Shown here one piece after another: positions 44,001 through 51,991 of a DNA stretch of 64,000 nucleotides. Both the position numbers and the translations under genes were made by a program. This DNA is from Amycolatopsis sp. CA-128772. GTDB taxonomy: Bacteria > Actinomycetota > Actinomycetes > Mycobacteriales > Pseudonocardiaceae. Location of the stretch: NCBI RefSeq assembly GCF_002904295.1, contig NZ_PPHG01000057.1, positions 43,274 to 107,273 of the forward strand, written 5' to 3'. The notes under the pieces are model-generated. The model ran no database searches. It was not told where the DNA came from and saw only the letters and a program-made list of their open reading frames with translations. The stretch's first letter is position 1. Every line of letters starts with the position of its first letter.

Positions 44001-44164
44001 CGTCGGCCGTGGTCCGCGGGCGCATGGACCTCGGCAGCCCGGAGGTGCGGGCCCTGATCGACGACCTGCGCGCGGCGTTGCCGGACTACGAACGCATCCA
44101 CGCCGAGGTCCGGCAGCAGTCCAAAGCGGACGTGATCGCCTGGCTGCTGGCCGAGCTCGGCTGA
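41003..44164 (+). CDS. AfsR/SARP-type transcriptional regulator with BTAD, NB-ARC-type ATPase and TPR-like region
   Basis: A 1053-residue regulator. Residues 1-90 form an OmpR-like winged helix (VALLGPLRA...LLARLAL....VPADALVDGLWG), and 95-245 the bacterial transcriptional activation domain. Residues 270-620 form an ATPase with Walker A GPGGAGKT (284-291), LLVLDNCEHVVDA and LRILATSREPL. The remainder is alpha-helical with a TPR-like rhythm. Such proteins control secondary metabolism or differentiation, often responding to nucleotide state. Adjacent genes are a peptidase and an ABC exporter, and no biosynthetic cluster is visible, so the target is open. It is divergent from the M1 gene. Confidence 0.9.
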   Translation: MRVALLGPLRAAEDDGTPIDIGGARLRMLLARLALDAGRAVPADALVDGLWGAEPPADAANALQSLVSRLRKALPVAVESGPGGYRLAVAAGDVDAERFERLAADGRRELAAGRDARAADLLTEALALWQGAALADVLDAPFAPAPARRLTALRAEAAEDRFEALVRLGEHAAVLADLAAAADADPLRERLAGLRIRALCAAGRQSEALAVYAGIRRTLADQLGVDPSAELQEVHVAALRGEFAPPSPVADRLPTRLTTFIGRDDELKLLAELLGSARLVTLAGPGGAGKTRLATEAASRHPAHQQGRVWFAALAGVRDPDDVAGALLGALEVREIRTETEINRRPPDPVEQAVEVLGGAEALLVLDNCEHVVDAAARLADALLQRAPKLRILATSREPLAITGEALCPLGPLPVPAERAAPAEAAELDSTRLFLDRAAAVRPDFVLDESTVDKVGEICRRLDGMPLALELAAARLRSMTVAQIAGRLGDRFRLLTSGSRTALPRQRTLRAVVEWSWDLLTEAELVLARRLAVFSGGAELAAIEAVCADERLPAADVPYVLGSLVEKSIVDTLDAASGEPRYRMLETLRAYATERLVESGEHDRTRRVMAAYYAEFAQWLEPTLRTAEQLSAIDAFEAESANMIAALRGAIEMSDVDNAVALLDGMFWYLTILGQGGRVGSLIRDTLAFGDRLPPEVHAAYRALVYLMDAVPVRSDRDEIMQLVDDCVRTGAVDHYPGLAVALPMLAFLGGDREVAVREVRRAEQHADAWTRAGGYWVDSFLLDDIGDVEGADRARDLAHAGFEAVGDRWGIAMTLSFKAYAVSQDGDSAQAIEIYQRGLALSMELRSHEDAVQHWWRLAVEHARAGDFAAAWRDQEAAERYGRDITNPQQRAILMFGRLELLLRTGELAEARELLDRVAKLGGDDWFPGGIGDEWVHAFEARLLLAHGHVDEAEPHAAVAIRATNQRGDMPDMAGSVELLAMIRARQGRTETAARVLAASAVVRGRMDLGSPEVRALIDDLRAALPDYERIHAEVRQQSKADVIAWLLAELG

Positions 44165-44171
44165 CGTGGCC

Positions 44172-44211
44172 GTGAGTGGCAAGGCGGGCCGGAACCCGCC
44201 TTGCCACTCAC
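44172..44211. terminator. Perfect 17-bp hairpin at convergent junction
   Basis: GTGAGTGGCAAGGCGGG pairs perfectly with CCCGCCTTGCCACTCAC around a six-base CCGGAA loop. It stands between the AfsR-like stop and the ABC permease stop and can end both transcripts. There is no T-run. The sequence looks like a dispersed repeat rather than a random stem. Confidence 0.78.
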
Positions 44212-44248
44212 GACCGGTGGCGCTACTCACCCCCGTGTGTGCGCCTGT

Positions 44249-45055
44249 TCAGACCCGCCGGCGGTAAGCCCACGTCGCCAACGGGAAGAAGACGATCACC
44301 GCGCCGGCCATCCAGGCCAGCGCGCCGGCCAGCGGACCGCCCACCGGCCCGCCGTTCATCAGCCCGCGCAGCGCGTTCGCCATCAGGCTGACCGGGCTGA
44401 TGTCCGCCCACGCCCGCAGCCAGCCCGGCATGGTCGACGTCTGCACGAACACGTTGCTGCCAAACGTCAGCGGCATGATGAAGACGAACATCAGCGCCTG
44501 CGCCGAACCCGGCGTCTTCATCAGCATGCCGACGAACACCCAGCCCCAGCAGAAGCTCAGCCCGAAGGCCAGGGCGAGCAGGATCGCCATCGCGAACTCG
44601 CCCGGGCTGGTCGCGATCCGGTAGCCCATGATCGTCGCCACGACCATCAGCACGGTCAGGCACACCACGTACCGCACGACGTCGGCGAGCACCGCCCCGA
44701 TCAGCGGGGCCGAACGGGCGATCGGCATGCTGCGGAACCGGTCGAAGACGCCCTTGGTGACGTCGGTGTTGAGCTGCACGCCGACGGTCAGGCAGGCTTG
44801 CAGGATGTTCATCACGATGATGCCGGGGACGACCATCTGCAGGTAGGCGTCGGTCGAACCGGACAGCGCGCCGCCGAACAGGTAGACGAAGATCACCAGG
44901 AAGGTGATCGGCATCAGGGTGACGTCGGCGAGCTGTTCGGGGTTCTTGCGGATCTTCAGGATGCCGCGCCAGGCCAGCGAAAGCGCGTGCTGGAAGCCCT
45001 TTCCGGGGCTGATGTGCCGCGGCGGTGCCGGGCGGTCGAGGGCCAGCGTCGTCAT
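44249..45055 (-). CDS. ABC-2 type transporter permease (DrrB-like)
   Basis: A 268-residue membrane protein with six helices and the ABC-2 signature region (GVFDRFRSMPIARSAPLIGAV). It is the partner of the ATPase that begins just before it; the start overlaps the ATPase stop by four bases. DrrAB pairs export anthracyclines and other lipophilic molecules. The substrate here is unknown. The neighbouring AfsR-like gene makes a link to a secreted metabolite conceivable, not proven. Confidence 0.92.
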   Translation of the reverse strand: MTTLALDRPAPPRHISPGKGFQHALSLAWRGILKIRKNPEQLADVTLMPITFLVIFVYLFGGALSGSTDAYLQMVVPGIIVMNILQACLTVGVQLNTDVTKGVFDRFRSMPIARSAPLIGAVLADVVRYVVCLTVLMVVATIMGYRIATSPGEFAMAILLALAFGLSFCWGWVFVGMLMKTPGSAQALMFVFIMPLTFGSNVFVQTSTMPGWLRAWADISPVSLMANALRGLMNGGPVGGPLAGALAWMAGAVIVFFPLATWAYRRRV

Positions 45056-46029
45056 GCCAGGCTCCCTTCGAGGGTCTTGTCCTCCACGGACGGTTCGGCG
45101 GTGTGGCCGGTGAGGGCGAGGAACACCTCGTCGAGGCTGGGCAGCCGCAGCGCCAGCTCGTCCGCGGTGATCCCGGCTTCGTCGAGCTTGCGGACCAGGG
45201 TGGACAGCAGCACCGGGTCGTTGACCGGCGCGGTGAGCAGGCCGGTCGCGTTGTCGCGGGTCGGCCGGACACCGGACAGGTCCCCGAGGATCCGGTTGAC
45301 GGCGTCCATGTCGGACAGCTGGGTCGGCCGGACCTGCAGCGTCTGCCCGCCGACGCGGCGCTTGAGCTCGTCGGCCCGGCCGTCGGCGACGACCCGCCCG
45401 TGGTCGAACACGGTGATCTTGTCGGCCAGCTGGTCGGCTTCCTCGAGGTACTGCGTGGTCAGCAGCACCGTGGCGCCCTCGGCGACCAGGCCGCGGACGA
45501 CGTCCCAGACCTCGTTGCGGGCGTGCGGGTCGAGCCCGGTGGTCGGCTCGTCGAGGTAGAGCACCTCGGGCCGGCCGACGAGGCTGGCGGCCAGGTCGAG
45601 CCGGCGCCGCATGCCGCCGGAGTAGGTCCGGATCGGCCGCTTGGCCGCCTTGGTCAGCTCGAACCGCTCGATCAGCTCGGTGGCGCGGCCCTTCGAGTCG
45701 GCGCGGGAGTAGCCGTACAACCGTCCGATCAGGACGAGGTTCTCGATCCCGTTGAGGTCCTCGTCGACCGAGGCGTACTGCCCGGTGAGCCCGATCAGGC
45801 TGCGGACCCGGACCGGGTCGGTGACCACGTCGTAGCCACCGACCGTGGCTCGGCCGGCGTCCGGTTTCATCAGGGTCGCCAGGATCCGGACGGCGGTCGT
45901 CTTGCCGGCGCCGTTCGGCCCGAGCACCCCCACGACCTGCCCGAACGGGACCTCGAGGTCCACCCCGTCCAGCGCCTTCGTCTCCCCGAACCGTTTGACC
46001 AGGCCTTCAGCCTGGATCGCGTGCGACAT
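45052..46029 (-). CDS. ABC transporter ATP-binding protein (DrrA-like)
   Basis: A 325-residue ATPase. Walker A is GPNGAGKTTAVR, the signature is YSGGMRRRLDLA, and Walker B is VLYLDEPTTGLDP. The C-terminal ~90 residues (about 235-325) form the DrrA-type extension that contacts the permease. It starts at ATG 46029 and ends within the permease start. It is divergent from a membrane-anchored EEP-family gene across a 162-base gap, in which I see no clear operator. Confidence 0.93.
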   Translation of the reverse strand: MSHAIQAEGLVKRFGETKALDGVDLEVPFGQVVGVLGPNGAGKTTAVRILATLMKPDAGRATVGGYDVVTDPVRVRSLIGLTGQYASVDEDLNGIENLVLIGRLYGYSRADSKGRATELIERFELTKAAKRPIRTYSGGMRRRLDLAASLVGRPEVLYLDEPTTGLDPHARNEVWDVVRGLVAEGATVLLTTQYLEEADQLADKITVFDHGRVVADGRADELKRRVGGQTLQVRPTQLSDMDAVNRILGDLSGVRPTRDNATGLLTAPVNDPVLLSTLVRKLDEAGITADELALRLPSLDEVFLALTGHTAEPSVEDKTLEGSLA

Positions 46030-46191
46030 GGGCGTCCTCCTTCGCTGTCGCGTTCAGGAGTCACTGTGGACGGCCGCGCTGGTAGCTCACGCACAGCGCG
46101 CTGGCAGGTCCTGGCAGCGGCTGGTGGAGATCTTGTGGAGGTGTCGCCGGGGGCCGGGCCGCGGGGCGCCGGTCTCGGCATACTCGGCAGC

Positions 46192-47151
46192 ATGGTGGTT
46201 GCGGAAGAAACGCGGTCGCGGCGGAAGAACCCGCTGGTCACGGGCCTGCTGGTGGTGCCGGTGGTGCCGTTGGCGGTGCTGGCGGCGCTGCGCCTGGTCG
46301 GCTTCGACGGCGACTGGTACACGCTGATCGCGCTGTCGTTGACGCCGTACGCGGCGGCCGCGGGCCTGCTCCTCGGTGGCGTCGCGCTGGCGCTGCGCCG
46401 GTGGTGGCTCGGCGGGGTCGCGCTGGTGCTGGCGATCGCGCTGGCCGTCCTCGTCCTCCCGCGGCTGTCGGCGAGCGAGCAACGCGAGGTGCACGGCAAG
46501 ACTTTGCGCGTCCTCTCCTCGAACCTGCTCTACGGCCAGGCGGACCCGAAGGCCGTCGTCGACCTGGTGCGCGAGCAGCGGATCGACGTGCTGAACCTGG
46601 TCGAGATGACCCCGCGCGCGGTCGACGGGCTCACCGCGGCCGGGCTGTTCGAGACGCTGCCGTACCGGGTGCTGCACCCGGCGCCGGGCGCGTTCGGCTC
46701 GGGGATCGTGTCGCGCTTCCCGCTGAAGGAGGTCAACCTGTCCGGCGACTCGGCGGCCAAGCAGCCGGGCGCCGAAGCCGACCTCGGCGACGGCGTGGTG
46801 CTGGAGGTCGTCGCGGTCCACCCGATCTCCCCGGACGTCGACACGCCGCAGTGGGAGCGCGAGATCAAGGACCTGTCCCGCCCGGCGGGCGAGCACGGCC
46901 TGCGGATACTGGCGGGCGACTTCAACGCGACGCTGGACCACGTGGCGTACCGGACGGTCCTGTCCCGCGGCTACCGGGACGCGGCTGAGGAGCGCGGCGC
47001 CGGGCTGGCGCCGACGTGGCCGTCGTCGTTCCCGGTGGTGACGATCGACCACGTGGCGGTGGACAACCGCGCGGCGGTGCTGGACTACGGCGTGTTCGAC
47101 GTGCCGGGCAGCGACCACCGCGCGGTGTTCGCCGAGGTCCGCCTGCCGTGA
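46192..47151 (+). CDS. Membrane-anchored endonuclease/exonuclease/phosphatase-family protein
   Basis: A 319-residue protein. Three helices occupy the first ~95 residues (about 15-33, 40-63 and 66-85). The EEP domain follows, with LRVLSSNLLYGQ, VLNLVEMTPRAVD, LRILAGDFNATLDH and the C-terminal GSDHRAVFAEV, which together give the Asn, Glu, Asp-Asn and Asp-His of the active site. EEP enzymes cleave phosphodiester bonds in nucleic acids, lipids or inositol phosphates; the anchor places it outside the membrane. ATG 46192 is the first reasonable start. It ends directly against the convergent sirtuin stop. Confidence 0.85.
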   Translation: MVVAEETRSRRKNPLVTGLLVVPVVPLAVLAALRLVGFDGDWYTLIALSLTPYAAAAGLLLGGVALALRRWWLGGVALVLAIALAVLVLPRLSASEQREVHGKTLRVLSSNLLYGQADPKAVVDLVREQRIDVLNLVEMTPRAVDGLTAAGLFETLPYRVLHPAPGAFGSGIVSRFPLKEVNLSGDSAAKQPGAEADLGDGVVLEVVAVHPISPDVDTPQWEREIKDLSRPAGEHGLRILAGDFNATLDHVAYRTVLSRGYRDAAEERGAGLAPTWPSSFPVVTIDHVAVDNRAAVLDYGVFDVPGSDHRAVFAEVRLP

Positions 47152-47952
47152 TCAGCGCGGCAGCAGCTGCCCGAGCGTCTCCAGGGCGCCGGCCGCGATC
47201 GACACCCCGCGGCCGTGGCGGATCTGCGGTTCGCGCGGGTTGACGCGGATCAGCGCGCCGTTCGCCGCGCTCGCCAGTTCCGCGTACCGGCGGACCGTCG
47301 GGACCGCCTGGCCCGCGCCGAGTTCGACCACCACGAGGTCCCGCGCGGTCCGCCGCCACGCCGTGAGCTCGTCGAGCTGGGCCTGGCTGCGGTCCGGGAC
47401 CCACGAGTGGTCGCCGAACATCAGGATGTTGGGCCGGGCCAGGCCGCCGCAGCGGGGGCACGACGGCAGCGGCGGCACCGCGCGCATGGTGTCTTCGTCC
47501 AGCAGGACGTCGACGCCGGCCGCGGGCCAGACCTCGTCCGTGCACCGGGCGAGGCACTGCAGGTGGTGGATCGAGCCGTGCGCCTCGGCGACGTCCGCGA
47601 AGCCCGCCGCCTGGAACTGTCCGTCCACATTGGACGTGAACACCCGGACGCCGTGGGGCAGCCGTGACCCGAACCCGAGCAGCAGGCGGAAACCGTCGTG
47701 CGGCACGGTTTCGCGGTACAGGGCGAGCCGGTGCCCGTAGAAACCCCAGGCCAGCTCGGGGTCGTCGGCGAAGTGCCGCGGGTCGGCGAGTTCTTCGAAC
47801 TGCAGCCCGAGCCGGGCGTACGGCGGGTACGCGCGCCAAAACCCTTCGCCGCCGCGGAAGTCCGGGAGGCCGGAGTCGACGCCCATGCCGGCGCCGGCGC
47901 AGATCAGCAGCGCGCCGGCGCCGTCCAGGAGCTGTGCGGCGAGCTCACGCAC
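47152..47952 (-). CDS. Sir2-family NAD-dependent protein deacylase
   Basis: A 266-residue sirtuin. GAGMGVDSGLPDFRG binds NAD, FTSNVDGQF carries the NxD motif, and AEAHGSIHHLQC holds the catalytic histidine. The zinc cysteines are in CLARC and CPRCGG. GTG 47952 overlaps the end of the mhuD-like gene by eight bases, so the sirtuin is translated from the same message. The sequence carries GMGVDSG instead of GAGIS.ESGIP, a bacterial variant whose main activity may be deacetylation or another deacylation. Targets are unknown. Confidence 0.9.
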   Translation of the reverse strand: MRELAAQLLDGAGALLICAGAGMGVDSGLPDFRGGEGFWRAYPPYARLGLQFEELADPRHFADDPELAWGFYGHRLALYRETVPHDGFRLLLGFGSRLPHGVRVFTSNVDGQFQAAGFADVAEAHGSIHHLQCLARCTDEVWPAAGVDVLLDEDTMRAVPPLPSCPRCGGLARPNILMFGDHSWVPDRSQAQLDELTAWRRTARDLVVVELGAGQAVPTVRRYAELASAANGALIRVNPREPQIRHGRGVSIAAGALETLGQLLPR

Positions 47953-48256
47953 CCGGCTGCGAACCGAGGACGACCTCGAACTCCAGGAGGTTCGCCCCGG
48001 TGGACACCGGCTTGGCGCGCTCGCCCGAGTGCGCCGCCGCGGCCGGGCCCCCCTTCGCCCACGCCTGGTAGTGCTCTTCGGTCTCCCACTTCGTGTAGAC
48101 GAAGTAGCGCGTCTCGCCGGAAACCGGCCGCAGCAGCTCGAAGCCGAGGAAGCCCGGCTGCTCGTCGACCGAGTGCATGCGGGCGGCGAACCGCTTTTCG
48201 AGCTCGGGGCCGGCGCCTTCGGGCACCTCGATCGCGTTGATCTTCACGACACTCAT
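47945..48256 (-). CDS. mhuD: Heme-degrading monooxygenase, MhuD type
   Basis: A 103-residue antibiotic-monooxygenase-fold protein very close to mycobacterial MhuD (Rv3592): it shares VVKINAIEVP, PGFLGFELLRPV and the LLEFEVVL end. Key residues are in place: N7, W66 and H76 (H75 in MhuD, shifted by one added residue in the KGGP loop), which bind heme and set its ruffled geometry. MhuD frees iron from heme without releasing CO. It is first in a two-gene operon with the sirtuin. It is divergent from the AAA ATPase gene, with a 50-base gap that shows no iron box. Confidence 0.9.
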   Translation of the reverse strand: MSVVKINAIEVPEGAGPELEKRFAARMHSVDEQPGFLGFELLRPVSGETRYFVYTKWETEEHYQAWAKGGPAAAAHSGERAKPVSTGANLLEFEVVLGSQPGA

Positions 48257-48306
48257 GGCCCCAGCCTAGTTGGCTCGCGGGTGTGACCCGTGCCACTGTG
48301 GAAGGC

Positions 48307-49692
48307 ATGGGGAGTACCGAGCGCGACCTCGCCGCCGACCTCGCCCGGATCGTCCGCGCCACCGCGGACGAGGTCGTGAGCGGCCACAGCAGCGAACTGA
48401 TCGAGCGGGTGACCGGCCACCTCGGGGCGCAGCTGCCGGAGGTGGTGGTGGTGACCCGCAACTGGCCGATGTGGGAGCACGCGACCATCCAGCGCAGCGT
48501 GGACGCCTACCTCGAAGCACACGGCACGGCGGTGGCCTGGTTCGGCGTCGCGGGCGGCCAGCGCACGCACGAGGACCTGATCGGGATGCTCGCCACCGCG
48601 CGCCGGCAGGGCATGTACGAGCTGGGCTCGGTGGACTACACGACCACGGCGACCGGCCCGGACACCGCGACCGAGGCGGTCCAGCTCGGGCTCGTCGGCA
48701 CGCACGCCCCGGGCGGCGAGCCGGTGCTGCTGGCGATCCGCGGCGGCAACCCGCAGTGGGGCCTGGAGCAGTGCCGGCTGGAGGTGCTGGCGACCTCCCG
48801 GGTCATCGCCACCGGCGTCCGGGACCGCGTCGAGCGCCTGATGACCGAGCACGACGTCCTGCGTGGCCAGGTGCTGGCCTTCGGCACCAGCGAGCACCGC
48901 GGCAACGAGCTCATCACGTTCCTCCCGCGCCCCGCGCTCGGCGGCGACGAGGTCGTGCTCCCGGACGGCGTCCTCGAGGCGATCGAGCGGCACACGATCG
49001 GCATCGCCGAGCACGGCCCGCGGTTGCTGGCCGCGGGCCAGCACCTCAAGCGCGGCCTGCTGCTGCACGGCGCACCCGGCACCGGCAAGACGCACACGGT
49101 CCGCTACCTGATGGGCCGCCTCCCGGAGACGACGGTGATCATCCTGACGGGCACGGCGATGAAGCTCGTCGGCAAGGCCGCGGAGCTGGCGCGCCGCCTG
49201 CAGCCGAGCGTGGTCGTGCTCGAGGACGTCGACCTGATCGCCCAGGACCGCAGCTACGGGCCGGTGGTCCAGCCCCTGCTGTTCACCCTCCTCGACGCGA
49301 TGGACGGCGTGGGCGGCGACGCCGACGTGACGTTCCTGCTCACCACCAACCGCGCGAGCGAGCTGGAGAAGGCCCTCGCGGACCGTCCGGGCCGCGTCGA
49401 CCTGGCGGTGGAGATCCCCCTCCCGGACGCGGCGGGCCGCGAAGCGCTGCTGCGGCTGTACGCGCGCGGGTTGGAGCTGACGGCGGACCTCGCCCCGGTG
49501 GTGGAGGCGACCGGAGGCATGACGGCATCGTTCGCGAAGGAACTGCTGCGGCGGGCATCGCTGCGCGCCCTGGCGGCTCGCCCGGACGAGGACGTGCTGG
49601 TGGGCGACGAGGAGCTGACGGCGGCGCTGCGGGAGATGCAGGACGCGCGCAGTGCGTTGACGCGGTCGTTGCTGGGGTCAGCTGCGCAGTGA
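48307..49692 (+). CDS. AAA+ ATPase with unknown N-terminal domain
   Basis: A 461-residue protein. The N-terminal ~240 residues have no recognisable domain, though EVVVVTRNWPMWEHATIQRSV suggests an alpha/beta fold. The AAA module (about 245-420) has LLLHGAPGTGKTHTV, VVLEDVDLIAQDR (Walker B, with VDL in place of ID), LLTTNRASELEKAL and RPGRVDLAVEI, close to FtsH/CDC48-type modules. ATG 48307 (GGAAGGC before it) is preferred to GTG 48283. The last 15 bases overlap the convergent M1 gene. The client is unknown. Confidence 0.85.
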   Translation: MGSTERDLAADLARIVRATADEVVSGHSSELIERVTGHLGAQLPEVVVVTRNWPMWEHATIQRSVDAYLEAHGTAVAWFGVAGGQRTHEDLIGMLATARRQGMYELGSVDYTTTATGPDTATEAVQLGLVGTHAPGGEPVLLAIRGGNPQWGLEQCRLEVLATSRVIATGVRDRVERLMTEHDVLRGQVLAFGTSEHRGNELITFLPRPALGGDEVVLPDGVLEAIERHTIGIAEHGPRLLAAGQHLKRGLLLHGAPGTGKTHTVRYLMGRLPETTVIILTGTAMKLVGKAAELARRLQPSVVVLEDVDLIAQDRSYGPVVQPLLFTLLDAMDGVGGDADVTFLLTTNRASELEKALADRPGRVDLAVEIPLPDAAGREALLRLYARGLELTADLAPVVEATGGMTASFAKELLRRASLRALAARPDEDVLVGDEELTAALREMQDARSALTRSLLGSAAQ

Positions 49693-51084
49693 GCCGGGGT
49701 AGAGGTCGGCGTTCGCGGGGAGCTTCGTGCCGCGGAACCAGGCGTCGAAGAACTCGCGCAGGTTCTTGCCGCTGACCTGCGTCGCCATCGCCTCGAAGTC
49801 GGTCCAGGTGGCGTTGCCGTGGCGGAAGCGGGCCGGCCACGCGTGCAGCAGGCGGTCGAACGCCGGGTCGCCGATCTGGCGGCGCAACGCGTGCAGGGCC
49901 AGGATGCCCTTGTTGTACACGCCTTCGAACTCGTGACCCTGGCCCATGCCGACCAGCTTCTGGGCCCAGAAGTCCGTGCTGCCCTGGGTGATCTCGATGG
50001 CCGCGCGGTAGCGGGCGTCCAGGTTCTGGCCCTCGCGCTCGGCCCACAGCCACTGCGAGTACGACGCGAAGCACTCGTTCAGGCAGACGTCGGACCAGTT
50101 GCGCAGGGATACCGAGTCGCCGAACCACTGGTGGGCGTTCTCGTGCACCAGGGTCGGCAGGTCCGCCCACTTCGCGTACGTCGGGCGGGTCTGCGTCTCG
50201 AGCGAGAAGGGCACGTTCTCGTTCAGGTAGATCCCGCCCGCCGCCGACTGCGGGTACGGGCCGAACTTGCTGCTCAGGAAGCCGAGCACCTCCGGCAGCC
50301 GGCCGCCGATCGCGCGGCGGGCCTCGGCGCCGGGCGCGTACGCCGAGACCACCGGGGTGCCGTCCGGCAAAGTCGACCTGTCGACGCTGAACTTCCCGAT
50401 CGCGATCGTCGTCAGGTAGCTCGCCACCGGGTTCGGCTCGGTCCACGTGCCCGGCGGTCCTTCGCGGCCGTTCGAAAGCACCGTCCAGCCCGGCGGGACG
50501 TGCGCGGTGAGCGTGAAGGCCGCCTTGTCGCGCGGGGTTTCGTTCACCGGGTACCAGAACGCCGCCGAGTGCGGCTCGCCGACCATGAACGCGCCGCCGT
50601 CGGCCGAGTGCTGCCAGCCGTTCTCGCTGCCGCCGTCGTGCGGGGTCTTCGCCGGGTCGCCGCCGTAGCGCACCCGCGTGCGGAACGTCGTCCCCGCGCG
50701 GATCGGCGACGGCGGGGTGACGACCAGTTCGAACGCCCTCTCGCGGCCGAACGTCGCCGGTTTGCCGTCGACCTCGACGCTGCGCACGGTCAGGCCGCGC
50801 AGGTCCAGGTCGAACCGGCTCAGGTCCTCGGTCGCCGTGGCGGTCACCGTGGTGTCGCCGTCGAGGTGCCCGCTCGGCGGGTCGTAGGTCACGCCGACCT
50901 GGTAGCCGAGGGCGTCGTAGCCGCCGTTGCCGTCGTCGGGGTAGTACGGATCGCCGGCGCCGGACGCGCCCGCCACCGGGTGCATCGGCGCCGGCGGGGG
51001 CGGCAGCGTGACGGCGTCGCCGCCGCACGCCGCGGCGAGGACCACGGCGGCGCAGACAGCCAGGGCGGTGAGTCGGCGGCGCAT
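49678..51084 (-). CDS. Lipoprotein M1-family metallopeptidase
   Basis: A 468-residue protein with a lipoprotein signal (MRRRLTALAVCAAVVLAAAC; lipobox cysteine at residue 20). The zinc site is H314-ExxH318-x18-E337 (HENAHQWF...LNECF). The GxMEN-like position reads PFSLETQTRP, as in the secreted paralogue at 39423. The N-terminal beta domain GNGGYDALGYQVGVTYDPPSG also matches that paralogue. The pair differ in their anchoring: one free, one lipid-bound. The gene overlaps the AAA gene end by 15 bases and diverges from a hydrolase gene. Confidence 0.88.
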   Translation of the reverse strand: MRRRLTALAVCAAVVLAAACGGDAVTLPPPPAPMHPVAGASGAGDPYYPDDGNGGYDALGYQVGVTYDPPSGHLDGDTTVTATATEDLSRFDLDLRGLTVRSVEVDGKPATFGRERAFELVVTPPSPIRAGTTFRTRVRYGGDPAKTPHDGGSENGWQHSADGGAFMVGEPHSAAFWYPVNETPRDKAAFTLTAHVPPGWTVLSNGREGPPGTWTEPNPVASYLTTIAIGKFSVDRSTLPDGTPVVSAYAPGAEARRAIGGRLPEVLGFLSSKFGPYPQSAAGGIYLNENVPFSLETQTRPTYAKWADLPTLVHENAHQWFGDSVSLRNWSDVCLNECFASYSQWLWAEREGQNLDARYRAAIEITQGSTDFWAQKLVGMGQGHEFEGVYNKGILALHALRRQIGDPAFDRLLHAWPARFRHGNATWTDFEAMATQVSGKNLREFFDAWFRGTKLPANADLYPGSLRS

Positions 51085-51140
51085 ACGACCACCATAGGTT
51101 ATCGATTGCGATCACTTGGTCACGTTCCGCACCAGGGGTT

Positions 51141-51905
51141 TTGTGGTTAGGTGGCCGCGTGCTCTGTTTCGGCGGCAGCGGCGTGCCGATCGTTCTGCTC
51201 CACGGCCTGATGGGCCGCGCGCGGACGTGGTGGCGGGTCGCGGAGTGGCTCCGGCCCTACGGTTCGGTGTACGGACTGGACGCGCGGGGCCACGGCAGCG
51301 CACCGCGCGTCGGGCCGTGGACGACCGAGCGCTTCGCCGACGACGTCGCCCAAGCCCTGCGGACCCTCGACGCGGGCCCGGCGGTGCTCATCGGGCACTC
51401 GATGGGCGGCCTGCACGCCTGGGCGACCGCCGCGCGGTACCCGGAGCTGGTGCGCGCGGTCGTCTCCGAGGACTTCGCGCCGGACCAGCGCGGCCGGACC
51501 GTCGAGACCTGGCGCGGGTACTTCGAGAGCTGGCCGGTGCCGTTCTCTTCGCTCGACCACGTCCGGGCGTTCTTCGGCGACGCGGGCGAGTACTTCACGG
51601 ACTGCGTCGAGGAGCGCGAAGACGGCTTCCACCTGGTCGCGGACCTCGAGGACCTGTACGTCATCGCCGCCGAATGGGGCCGCCGGGACTACTGGGACGT
51701 CGTCGCGGCGATCCGCTGCCCGCTGCTGCTGGTCGAGGGCGAGCACACGGCGATGCCGCCGGGGCAGCAGGCGCTCGTCGCCGATCGCGTCCCGGGCGCG
51801 AAACACCTGGTGGTGCCGGGCTCGGCCCACCTGCCGCACGACGAGGCCCCGGAGACCTACCGCGGTGCCGTCGAAGCGTTCCTCAGCCAGGTCCTGAGCC
51901 GGTGA
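51141..51905 (+). CDS. Alpha/beta-hydrolase
   Basis: A 254-residue protein. The nucleophile elbow is GHSMGG, the oxyanion region LLHGLMGRA, the likely acid EGEH, and the histidine AHLPHDE. It resembles 2-hydroxymuconic-semialdehyde-type and haloperoxidase-like hydrolases; the substrate is unknown. The start is uncertain: TTG 51141 has AGGGG two bases before it, whereas GTG 51159 (VLCFGG) has AGGTGG four bases before it. It diverges from the M1 lipoprotein gene across 56 bases. Confidence 0.85.
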   Translation: MWLGGRVLCFGGSGVPIVLLHGLMGRARTWWRVAEWLRPYGSVYGLDARGHGSAPRVGPWTTERFADDVAQALRTLDAGPAVLIGHSMGGLHAWATAARYPELVRAVVSEDFAPDQRGRTVETWRGYFESWPVPFSSLDHVRAFFGDAGEYFTDCVEEREDGFHLVADLEDLYVIAAEWGRRDYWDVVAAIRCPLLLVEGEHTAMPPGQQALVADRVPGAKHLVVPGSAHLPHDEAPETYRGAVEAFLSQVLSR

Positions 51906-51960
51906 CGGCGGGAAGGACGGTGCACCGCGCGCGCCGTTGAGCTCGGCGCACCGACCTCCT

Positions 51961-51990
51961 CGCCGGCACTTTCACGTGAAAGTGCCGCCG
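51961..51990. terminator. Second copy of the TTTCACGTGAAA palindrome
   Basis: A 30-base palindrome with one mismatch is centred between 51975 and 51976. Its 24-base core is identical to that at 504-543. It lies between two convergent stops (hydrolase and amidase), fitting a shared terminator. The amidase stop begins one base after its end. Confidence 0.72.
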
Positions 51991-51991
51991 C

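Noticed and set aside
40853..44230. 1125-codon minus-strand frame over the AfsR-like gene
   Set aside because: The plus strand carries winged-helix, BTAD and Walker motifs; the reverse has none.
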